From NCBI GenBank assembly GCA_036320915.1, contig JAXBDG010000005.1:2362001-2426000 (forward strand): a stretch of 64,000 nt of DNA, read 5' to 3'. Below the pieces are notes generated by a model. The model was not told the origin of the DNA. It did not search any database and was given only the letters and a program-made list of their open reading frames with translations. Position numbers and translations under genes: made by a program. Positions 44,332 to 54,539 of the stretch are shown here, one piece after another; positions within the stretch are counted from its first letter, which is position 1; every line of letters begins with the position of its first letter. The DNA comes from Linnemannia elongata (Eukaryota; Mortierellomycota; Mortierellomycetes; Mortierellales; Mortierellaceae).

Positions 44332-45547
44332 TGCGCCATTGGATTGCTTCCTCCTGCTTGACATGTAGACCTTGCCAGCGCACACGCTAGCTTATACAAA
44401 TAATGAGGCATAGGATTGTTTGTTGTTTGTTTTTTTTTGCCTGGTTGCACACATTTTTTTCAAGGGCCCTGTGCACCAGTGAGCTGCTGCCAACGTGCGG
44501 CTGCTCTCTCGGTGTGGTTCTCCTCCAACGAGTCCAAAGAAGGACGGGCTAATACTCCCATCATACACAAACAGTCAGGCCTACTACATAATACTTTACT
44601 TCTAATACAAAACAGAGCTATGTGTCGCAGACATCTGAAGATCGGGGTGAGGGGTATCCGTAAGGTCTCAATCATCCATCACCCCCTCCTGTACCTATCG
44701 TTTTTTGCAAAACCAATGGTGGCCCACCATAACTTTAGGGAGTGATAAGGCTGTGGCATTTTGGAAAAGTGGACCTGGTATTTGAGTTTTTTACCTTTCC
44801 TTCTTTTCTCTTCTCCTGTCCTACCCCCTTTCTCCTTTTGACCACTTTTCAATTTTTGATCGTTCTTTCTTTCTTTCTTTCTTTCTTTGTCTCTCCATCC
44901 GTCTGTCCATCGTCACCTTTTCTTCTTTCTCCACCCTTTCGTCTTTTGTCGTTCATTGTTCTTTTAACTTTTGTTTGTTTGTTTGTCATCCTCATTGTTG
45001 CTTTTCTTTTGACTCTCCCTTTCTTGTCCGTCTGCTTGTTCTCTTTTTTCTCTTCCTTTCGTCTTTGCTTCCGCCCTCAATCTACCCTTCTCTGTACACC
45101 GAGTCCTTCCCCTCCACCCCCTCTCCTCTTTTACCATCGCAGCCACCAGCCAAAACGCCACTCTTTCCCACCTTCTACATCAAAAAAGAAGCGATCCTTT
45201 CTTATTTTTTATTTTCTTCTTTTCACCTTTTTATTCTTTGTCTTTGCATCTACATCGCCACGCTCATCCTTCTGTCCCAACTGGACCCTTTCTCCCTGTT
45301 TTTCGCACACCATCCCTCTTCGACAATTTCCCCGACCTATTCCCACAACCAACCAACCAACCACGACCACACCACTTCCATCGCCACTACTACCACCACC
45401 ACCACCCCCAACACAGCTATCATTACCTCCTATCCCATTTTCCCCTGTCACTATCAGCAAAAAACAAACCCGCCAGCTCTAAGCCCTCACTCAATTACAG
45501 CACGTCTTCAAGGCAGAGGAGCTGAAGGCGACAGAGTCTAGACAACC
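44332..45547. other. Intergenic between CK2 alpha and ELL
   Basis: About 1.2 kb. After the CK2 3' UTR, 44790-45530 is extremely pyrimidine-rich on the plus strand, including a TTTC microsatellite at about 44864-44887. This is probably the ELL promoter and long 5' leader. Open frames here encode only Phe/Leu/Ser/Pro low complexity and are rejected as genes. Confidence 0.5.
44864..44887 (+). repeat. TTTC tetranucleotide microsatellite
   Basis: Six tandem CTTT/TTTC units in the pyrimidine-rich leader upstream of ELL. Confidence 0.8.
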
Positions 45548-48500
45548 ATGCCTCTCAACCATAATGACCACTTTGTGGTTAACGCTGCCGACCCGGCTTC
45601 CTCACGGCGGCAAATCATCGAATTCAAGTTGTCCGAGGAGGTCCTGGAAGAGATTTTGAACGGCAACGAATCCATCCGATTAGACTTGAATCACGCCGTA
45701 AGTTCACCCTTCCCTTTTCCTTCCACTCGCTCACACGCTTACCACTTGCAACCATTCGTGAACCGTGTACTATTTTATTATTTGAATCTCCTTTAGTGGC
45801 TGTTTGAATCTTTGAATCATTATTCAACTGGATTTGAATGGTTGATGACAAGGGTCGGGTGTTTTGTGTGATCAAGAGTTGATGGGCATTATTACGTGGT
45901 GAAGGGACAGGTGTTACTGTGTGGAGTGGGTCCCAGATAAGAAGTATCGTTTTTTTTGGATGAAAGGGGGGGACACCTTGGGAATTGCCAAAGCGCTGGT
46001 TATTTATCTTGTGAAGGCAGGGATAGGTTGGATGCTTGTCTGTCCCTTGCGTGCGCTAGTGCGCCAATTATATGATTATCAGTCATCTGTGGCATTCAAA
46101 AAGCGCTTTGTCGAGGAAGAGGGCATAAAATAGTACGCAGCAGATAACTTCATTTCCTCTGCCTTCAACACACAGAGTCGAAAAGCGCGTTGTCTATGAT
46201 TATAAGTTGGTCGTGTTTGCGTTCGTATCTGTTTGTCTGTGTGTTTGCGTGTGTACGTGTGTGTGGAAAGCAACGTGTGCATTGGAGCATGGATAAAGTG
46301 TGTGCGTGTATTCTTTTTTTCTCTTCAGCATCTGCGGTGAGCCTTGCTTCTGACTTTCCGATCCCCGTCCTATTTTTCTTTTAATCAAATATATAGAAAT
46401 TGCTCGTCGGGAACACGCCGTACGACTTCAACCATATGCCAGGGATCAACAACATTGAAGTCTACAAACTGTCCCCAGGGACACAACAACTGGATCTTGT
46501 CGGGAATATTAGTGCGAAATGCACCATTCAAAGAACTCATGCCAAACAGGGGCAAAAGAAGGCGACCAAACATGAGCCCACAAGGACGTAAGGATTTTTT
46601 CTTCCTTTTGTTCTCTCTACTCTCAATGTTACTTGCCACTATACTTTTCTTGGGCAGTTACTTACTCTATTCTTCTCATTTTTCCAATACTCTCCCGCCA
46701 TTGGATACGCTCATGTCACTCCTCAATTGCATCCTGTTGATCATCAAACATGTTCTGGACATCAATTTATCACAACAATTCCCGAATTCAATCGACCCAC
46801 CTGCAGGACGCAAATAATCGACCCAAAGGCCTGTAAGTTCCTATGGTCTGAGATTCACCTTGTTCCGTGTCATGATCCACACACTACTGTTGCTTAGGAT
46901 GTCGATCAGAGCCTCAGCAAACACTTTCTAATGAAATAATCGACATATGCACTAAAAATTCACGCTCACAACTGCTATGCGAAATACATTTTTGTTCTTA
47001 CTAACGTTCCCTTATTTTGTTCCATAGTGAAAACAAAGTCAGCGACGGGAAGACGCGGTCAATCGCCACCACGCTCAGAGCCTCCAGTACCGACAGCAAC
47101 CGCGGCGGCAGCGGCGGCAGCAGCAGCGGCATCAGGAACGATAGTACCGCTTAGAACACGCATCATACAGCTCATAGCGCAACATCCTCGCGGGGCAGAG
47201 GAGAAGGAACTCATGAAGATGTTGAAAGTCAGTCTGGAGGACTTGCAATCTATCCTGTCATCTGTGAGTCTATGCTTTCGTTGTCAGTAGATGGTCAATG
47301 CATATCTATGAGACACGCTCAAATAATTAACACTGACACATCAATTCTCTTGCTAGATTGCCAATTACTCTGGAGGGCGGTACGTTTTGAGGCCGGAGAC
47401 GTACAAGGAAGTCAAGATTCACGACTGGAAGAACTATTCGGCCAAGCAGCGGGATATTGTGATCAACAACGCGATCGCGGCATTTGATATGTTGGGTCTG
47501 CCGGCAGACGCACCCGAACGGGATATTCTCCGGCCAGAAATGATTAAGCGGACAAGTCCACCTCGCGTTGCTGAGGGTAATCATGCTGGAAATTTAGATG
47601 GTGGATCAAAGTGGCGTTCAGGTGGAGGAGGTGCAGGTTCGGAGTCGGAGGGTTTCGAAAACGGCAGGATACATCACAGTGGCAGTGGTGCAAGTTCATT
47701 GAAGCCTCCAATCATACAGAAGAGAACCTCTGCCAAGAAGTCGCCTGGGACTACCACGACATCATCCTTATCGAGCAGGATCAAGAGTGGAGGCAAAGGC
47801 GCTGGCAGTTCAAGTGCGACCAAGACGAGCCGACGAGAGAAGGCGGCAGCGGCAGCGGCAATCATAGATTCGGTGCGGAATCTCAGTGCTGTTGGATCAT
47901 CAACACCTTCAAGCTCCTTGAAGCCACCGACTGTAGGAGGAACACCAGGGATGGCAAGCTCGCCCACCATTGCAGGAAGGAGGTCGTCAGTCAACGGGAA
48001 TGGTCTACCGTCGGTCCCAAGACGAGGATCAGAAGCGAAAAAGTCTGGCGCGGGCAATAAGGATTCTGGCGGCGTCGGCAATGGATACAAGATTCCTAAA
48101 GTCAGCTCTGGGACGATAGCGAGAAAGCCTCAGAGTCCAAGTAAGTATTATTCAAGTGCCTGATTTTTTCTCCTTGAACATTACCATAGTTTATTGCTGG
48201 ACGATTTACCTTGATCGTTTCTCACCCATCGTATTTGCTTTCATGGTATCTTACTAGGTTTCACGGTGCCACCGATTACGACGCAGGCAGAGTATGAAGA
48301 GATCTCACGGCAGTTCAAAGTGAAATACAAGGACATGCTATCGCTGCGGGCTCAGATCGACAAAAAGAAGGAGTTGTTTGACCAGTTGGGTGCAGAGCTC
48401 GAGCATGCGGCTGGGACGGATCGGGAACTAGAGCTGAAGCGGAAAGTGCAGGAGGCGTTTGGGGAGGATGTGGTAGACCGCAAGGTGTTGCGTCGGACAG

Positions 48501-48712
48501 GAGAGCCACGGAACGGGGTCAGTGCGAAACGGGCAGCAGAGGCGATCGCTGAGCAGAACAATCATCTGAGTCTTCGGACGCTAGTGGATCGGTACAAGAC
48601 TCTGCACAACGAGGTGGATACGATGAAGCGAGCTCTTTGTGAAGCGGGAGCAGCACAGGCTGAGCGAAGTGGGCAGAGTGAGCATGGTTCTGGCGGGGGA
48701 GGAAATGGCTAA
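45548..48712 (+). CDS. ELL: RNA polymerase II elongation factor ELL homologue
   Basis: Exons 45548-45697, 46397-46587, 46807-46832, 47028-47263, 47357-48140, 48258-48712; 613 aa. The N-terminal domain has LLVGNTPYDFNHMPGINNIEVY, consistent with ELL. A winged-helix-like segment follows: VPLRTRIIQLIAQHPRGAEE, LEDLQSILSSIANYSGGRYV, LRPETYKEVKIHDW. A Ser/Gly/Thr-rich linker comes next. The C-terminus (about 470-600) matches the occludin/ELL domain: PPITTQAEYEEISRQFKVKY then a long coiled coil to LSLRTLVDRYKTLHNEVD. ELL suppresses Pol II pausing and works in super-elongation-type complexes; budding yeast lacks it but fission yeast has it (established knowledge). A run of 10 Ala sits at the start of the winged-helix region. 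Exon 3 is a 26-nt microexon and intron 1 is 699 nt. The microexon is needed to keep the frame and has proper GT/AG signals. Confidence 0.88.
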
Positions 48713-48965
48713 GAGATAGCCTGTAACTCACTGTTGAACACCAGGAGCAGCATCCTATTCACCATTATCATCAGCCGACCGCCATATTAAAAAACAACGC
48801 GCTTTTCGATGAGTATGTCTTCTTTTGCTTTTCACACATTTGGAGGAACTGAGGTACTTGGTGCAAGTCACAAATCACTTGTGGCTTTTGTCACGCTACT
48901 TTCGCCCTTGAACCCTTTTCGTGTCCGTCTCGGCGAAACTAAACATCAACATCACACAACGGACC

Positions 48966-49834
48966 ATGGCATCTCAAACACCAACCTCAACACCAACAAC
49001 GTCTAATGCATCGCAACCAGGAACGGGAGCAGGAAACCCCTTGTTCGAGGCGCCTAAGGAACACGTCTCGTCCACCTGGTCCCTAAGCCCACACTACTAC
49101 TACACCTCCACAGTCGTCAACCCGGGCACAAACGACCTTTCCAAGAACCCTCTTCTTAACCGGATAGGCCTCGAACCCATGAAACGAATCCTCCTCATCA
49201 CGGCCTCGGCCTCCTTCTGGGGTTTCATGCTCGGAGGTGTCATTGGATCACGTCAATCGGGGATGCAATACCTTGCCGAGAATGCCCATCGGTTACCAAA
49301 GAACATGGAGGGGTGGTATTTCTATCACAAGAAGAAGAATTATCGGATGATCTGGGGCGCGTTGAAGAAGGGAGCCGTTTATTCGAGCAAGACAGGTGCT
49401 ATGGTGGGTCTGTTTGAGGTTTTGGAGGCTAGTTTGGACTTTTATAGGGGTGGAGCAGATTTGTTTAATTCTATGGGTGCTGGTGTTGCTTCTGGAGGGT
49501 TCTTTTCTGCCATTAGTAAGTTCCCTGCTTGTGATATTTTTTTGTTTTTCAGGTGATCATTTAGATCGAAATGGCGCGGAAATAACACTGACTTTACTGA
49601 CGCGCTTAACCTCCTCCCTCCCCCTTTTTTTGACGAAAACGCGAAAAAAAATAAATAGACAAGTTGCCAAGGCAGAGCACAAAGCATACGCTGATGTTGG
49701 GCGCAGGATATGGATTGGTGAGCGGTGCATTGCAGGATCTGTCGTCGTACCTGAAGGGTACCCCTGTCTGGTACTTGCCACAATCGCTCAAGGAGCGGTC
49801 CCTAGCCCTCAAGCTTCCTGAACCTGAAGAGTAG
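48966..49834 (+). CDS. Tim17/Tim22/Tim23-family mitochondrial membrane protein
   Basis: Exons 48966-49515 and 49659-49834; 241 aa. ATG at 48966 sits in a good context (ACCATGG). The central half carries the family's Gly-rich membrane segments: SFWGFMLGGVIGSRQSGMQ, WGALKKGAVYSSKTGAMVGL, FNSMGAGVASGGFFSA, and TLMLGAGYGLVSGALQD. These pack by GxxxG-like contacts in the inner-membrane translocases TIM22 and TIM23 and in related complex I and peroxisomal proteins. Residues 1-70 are a hydrophilic Ser/Thr/Pro-rich head without a classic presequence. Which member it is cannot be settled by eye; an accessory or carrier-translocase-like role is possible. The gene lies 253 bp downstream of ELL on the same strand. 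Confidence 0.85.
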
Positions 49835-50688
49835 TAGTACCCGTTCCTTCTCAAGAGAAGGTGAAGATGATGGCGGTGAGGATGATAGGTGATGGGATGG
49901 CTACGTAAGTGGCTGGCGTTTGGAGGCGCGAGGGGATGCGATGATGGTATTTGATTTTTTTTTCCCTTTCTTTCTCGAGATACAAAAAGGAGATAGGGAT
50001 TGGCATTTCCGGTCCTCTGTTCTTCTCTCCGTCTCAATATTTCTTATCCCTTACCCACCAATAAATCACCCAACCTTGTCCATAAGACAAAACGGCATCG
50101 CAATTAAAGCATGGCAGATATCAAGCCAGGTCAGCAATATGGACGTCGACCTTAAAGTCTTGCCATCACTATCTCTTATTCAGTCCCTCTTTCTTCCCTC
50201 ACGCGTCGTTTGCTCAACAGCTTTTCTCATTGTTCTCCCCATGCATTTTCTAGAGTTCCAAAAATTGACATGCAGATCATCGATCAAACTGACAAAAAAA
50301 GGGTTCAACAGGGTACAAGTTACACTCACACAATGTTTAATACGGAACCTAATCTGGCCAGAAGTCCGTCGCAGGGGTAGACTACAAAGACAAAATAGAG
50401 GGACAAGGAAAAGAAGAAGGAAGGGCTGTTGTAGTACTGGATGAGGGAAGCGCCAATTCGGCTGCGGTTCAAGAATACGCGTCTGTTTATGGGGGAATAA
50501 AACGAGGGGGTGTACCTGAAAAGTAATGGAGAGATGATTTCTGTGGGATGAGAGAAATGCAAATTGGTGGCGCAACCGTCTGAAAAAAAATAAAATAAGA
50601 ATCGTGCAAGATCAAGTTGTTTTTTATTCTCCCGTAAGTGATTGGATCAGCTGTCTTGTGCGATGCTTCTTTCCGCTCCCCGGTCACT
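49835..50688. other. Convergent 3' region of the Tim17-family gene and tubulin cofactor B
   Basis: About 850 bp. Only short open frames without family features. TTTTTTTTTCCC at about 49953-49966 and an A run at about 50581-50590 are the only distinct signals. Likely 3' UTRs. Confidence 0.45.
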
Positions 50689-52149
50689 CTACATGTCCTC
50701 ATCAGAGAAGAGGTCTTCTTCGGGAAAGTCGCCAGTTTGGACCTTGTCAGGGCGGACAAAGGAGCCGTACTTGAGTGGACAGGTGAAGTAGCGGACGCCT
50801 TGCATGCTGCCGTCGTTCTTGCCCAAAGGCTCATCATACTGCACACCCACCCAAATCCCTGTCTGGAACTCGGTCAGTCCTATCATTGATCACAGTTATT
50901 TCGAGAAAAAAAAAGAAAGGATTAGTGCACAACCCTTACTGCCTCTTTCTTGTGAATACGTGTAAGAGTCAACCAACATGACGTTTGCCACGAAAAAGAA
51001 AAAGAAAAAGATACACACCGATGAAACGAACAGTGCCACGTCGCTTGAGGGAAGCACCTCCAACATCGACCTCACAACGATCGCCAACCTTGATGTTCTT
51101 GGCAGCCTCCTCAAAGGCGCGATTCTGCGAGGCGACCGATGAAGTGTCCGAGGCATTGTCGTTGAACCGACCGAGGTTGTTGCGCTTCTTGAATGCCAGC
51201 ACAGAGTCTATAAAGAAAGAAAAAAAAAAGAAAAAGGGCGTGATTAGAAATGTGAGTGATCACTCGGACCAGAGAAAAAACGGCCAAATGTCCTCGTCTT
51301 ATCGATATGAAACGCGTAAAATTAAAAGGTATCTTGGACATCTGAAGCGCGGCGAACTGGCGAATAAGGAAAGATGGCGGTGATATTGCTTACCTGTGCG
51401 CTTTTCGTACTCTTCGTCGGCCAATTCAAACTTTTCTACGAGGGAGACATCGTTGTACTGTCCTTTGACGCGCGACGGGTTGGTGTCGATGACCTAGCAT
51501 GGGGTAGCAAAGCAAATTCAGCACAAATAGATTTCAAGGGTTAGACGTGGATGATTTTATGGCAGCTGACTGACGCAGGAACGAGGGTCAACAAGGCGGG
51601 ATAGTAAAACAAGGAAAAAGATTAGTGCAATCTATCCATGCAAAAATAAAATAATCGTTCTGTGATACATGTTTGAAGAGGAGAATCGGCTTACATGGAT
51701 GGTCCAGTAGTTTTCAATCGGGAAGGCTCCCAGCATGGTTTCAGGGGCATGACCCTCGAGGGACGTGACAAATGTGCCGTCATGGAAGAGCTGAAGCTGT
51801 TGAAACGAGGGACTAATTCCTGTGATCGGTTCAAGCTTGATCTACATCGTACAAGGAGAAAGAGAATTTGTTACTTTGTTTGTCCCGCAATGGTTGGATC
51901 GAGGGAAGGTGTTTCCCTTTTTTGTTTCCCTTTTTTTGTTTCCCTTTTTTCTTTTCAACTCGATGGAAGATTGAGCATGTGGACATAGAAAGGCCCACTG
52001 TAACGGTCACTCGCTCGTATCAAAAAGGAGGATGTAGGGGAAGGGGGTAGAAAGCAAGGAGGTAAGGCAAGAAAGGAGGGGGGTTTGAGGCATCAAAAGG
52101 TGAAAGAGAACTAGGGGGTACGCTATTTTTTTTTGTTGGCATAGGCAAA

Positions 52150-52180
<31 letters not shown>

Positions 52181-52625
52181 AAACGGCCCAAGCTGTGAGC
52201 AACTGGCGGGTTCAATTCCTTTGTCATCGACTGTTCGCCGTGCAAATTCAGTCGGGAAGGAATCTCTTTGAATGGCACACTGAAAATTGTCATGTTAACA
52301 AAGCCATCCTCCAGCGCGGGATACTCAAAGTTGCTTGACGGGAATATAAACAAAAAAGCGTGAACCGCACGGGATCCATAGTCTCTAACACTTCTCATCG
52401 CCCCCCTGGGGGGTTTAAAAAACAAATGGGAAGGTATACAAAACTCTATGACTCGATTGCTTCCTTCCCGGTTCCAGTTGAATGGTCAGTTGTTACTCGA
52501 ACACACGACCCTTTTTTTTGTTATAGTTGATATGGTACCTTAATGTTGTCGATGGTCGAGGCCTTGGAGAGTCTGAGCTCAGTCGAGTTGTTCTCGCTGG
52601 TCACGTAAACGTTGAGGATGGACAT
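50689..52625 (-). CDS. TBCB: Tubulin-folding cofactor B (CAP-Gly protein)
   Basis: complement(join(50689..50879, 51019..51207, 51394..51493, 51695..51841, 52539..52625)), 237 aa, close to the usual 240. The ubiquitin-like N-terminal fold runs [20 protein letters not shown] to [16 protein letters not shown] linker [18 protein letters not shown] leads to a helix. The CAP-Gly domain then follows: [68 protein letters not shown]. The protein ends in an acidic [10 protein letters not shown], the expected C-terminal EEY-like acidic tip of cofactor B. It binds alpha-tubulin with cofactor E in the tubulin heterodimer assembly pathway. Intron 1 is 697 nt and contains a poly(A) run of about 26 and an unexplained open frame; the other introns are 140-200 nt. 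All four acceptors are TAG. Confidence 0.95.
52147..52173 (+). repeat. Poly(A) tract of about 26 inside TBCB intron 1
   Basis: An uninterrupted A run on the plus strand; on the transcribed strand it is a T run within the intron. Confidence 0.85.
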
Positions 52626-54539
52626 CGTTTCTTTGGTTTTGTTTTTGTAATGAGGGAGTGTGAAAAAGTGAAGGAAACTCGAGGAGCGGCAAGTAAAATG
52701 TGTCTTGGTGAGAGGAGGGGTGATGTTAAAGAAGAAGAGAATGCGCTGAAGTGTTGTTGATGTCGATGGGAATGGAACATTGATGATTCCTCTCTGGCCC
52801 CCCCCCCTTTTTTTTTACCTCGAGTGAGCAGTCCTGGACTAAAAGTCCGATGCTTTCTGCAGCGCACTTATTTTTTTTTGAAAAAAAAAAAAGATTTTCC
52901 CGCCTTGATATTCTAGCGATCTATGAGGAATTGTCACTGATATGGTGGCGGAAAACGATCTGGCTAGTTGTTTGAGGCTAGCCCTGATTAATGATGGATG
53001 ATGGATGATGACGACGATGGCTTTGTCAAGATGATTGCCCATGCAGAGAGAGACGGTGAAGAGCGAGCGAGTGAGACGGTGTAGAACGAACGAGAGAGAG
53101 TAAGAGAGGACAATATATTGCTTCTAGGCTTTTGTTGTGTCATCGTCATTTTGCAAGAGCATTTGTTATTCACTTCATATGTTGGTGTCCTAATTTTGGT
53201 GGCACACACACTCTGGTTGTATGTATGTTTGTATGCTCTTGAACGTATGCTCTTGTCCTTATCCCCCACTGTTTTATTTTGCGGGCTACCCTGTCATCCG
53301 GCAAACCAAGTCAATCAACCAAAGAAAAATAAACAGGCGGGCGACGAGTGAAACTTTCCTTCACTCTTCTCTTTGTCTTTTTTAGCCTTTTTTTTTTTTT
53401 TTTTTTTTTTTGCCTCTTTTTGAGTTATTTTTTTTCCATCCCTCACTCTCCTCCTCCTTGCATCTCATTTCAACTCCTCACTTGTCATTCGATCACTTTT
53501 CAATCTCACTCCCTCACTAGTGTCACTTTCACGTTCACGTTCACGTTCACACCCTCCCGCCCTCCATCGCCTTTTCATTCAATAGTCATTCACATCCATC
53601 AAACTAAAGCAACAGCCTAATCAAAGAAACAGCTCTACTCCTACCCTTCTACCCTCCTACCCCACTGACAGACTGGCACAAACAGCAGCCACACGAACTG
53701 ACACTTCGACCTCACACTCTACCCGACAAACAAGCAAGTGGACTGACTGACTGGACCAGACGACCTCGACTTGACAGAAATCACTGACCACCTTGGACCC
53801 TGTTGGTGTGTGGTAAACAAGCAAGAAGCGGAAAAAAAAAGGCAAGGCTCTATTCTCCACCGCGTGGCTTCGGGATTCTGAGCCGATTCTTATTCTTTGT
53901 TGCTCAGTCTGGGGTATTCCTTACTTTTTTTCTTTTTTTTATTCTCAGCAGCGTCCTCTTTGTCATTCACATTTGTATCGAGCGGTGGTTCGCGTTCTCT
54001 TCTATCTTCTTTTCCTTCTTTCCTTCCTTCCTTCCTTCCTTTTCTTTTCTTGCTTGTTGTCTGTTCATTCTCATTAGTTTCTCTCCTGGTCTTTTATCCG
54101 TTCCCTTACTTTACTCTTTCATTGTCGTTCATTCATCCATTCGTTCGTTCATTTAGCGCTATCCAACACACCCCCTAAAACACGATACTTTTTCTTAGTC
54201 GCAAACCTCGTTACTTACCCTCACGATCGTCTCTCCTGATCTTCTCTTCCTTTCTCTCTACCATCTTATCCTGCTCGCCTCTATCATCTTCTCTTGCTCG
54301 CAGTCTACCCTACCCTACTTTACCCCTATCAATAGTCCTCCTCCTTCTCAAGACCAAAAGTCAATCTCATACAACAAACTTATCACTGTGCACGCTTCGA
54401 CCTTTTCTTTCGTCTGTTTCCCGTCTTCACCTTTGCGTCTCCATCTTCCCTCTTCCCTTTTATCTTCACTCACTCGGCTGCATAACCAACATACATATCT
54501 CCCTTGCCTGATCCAGCAAGATCACTTTACGGACCAGAT
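52626..54539. promoter_or_regulatory. Divergent TBCB / striatin intergenic region
   Basis: About 1.9 kb. Near TBCB are C9 and T9 runs (about 52799-52816). A T run of about 22 spans 53390-53411. Three to four TTCACG units lie at about 53527-53548. TTCC tetranucleotides lie at about 54007-54040. From 53430 to 54530 the plus strand is pyrimidine-rich, probably the long 5' leader of striatin. No ORF here has protein-family character. Confidence 0.5.
53527..53549 (+). repeat. TTCACG hexamer repeat
   Basis: CACTTTCACGTTCACGTTCA-type array of three to four units in the striatin upstream region. It could be a cluster of CACG-containing factor sites or just a minisatellite. Confidence 0.6.

Noticed and set aside
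44742..45541. Two long overlapping open frames before ELL
   Set aside because: Pure Phe/Leu/Ser/Pro low complexity from pyrimidine-rich leader DNA. Two frames are open at once for the same compositional reason.
52198..52220. tRNA gene in TBCB intron 1
   Set aside because: Only a B-box-like GGTTCAATTCC is present. No acceptor stem or anticodon arm can be folded around it.
53527..53549. CRISPR-like or structured repeat array
   Set aside because: Only three to four 6-bp units without spacers; an ordinary minisatellite.
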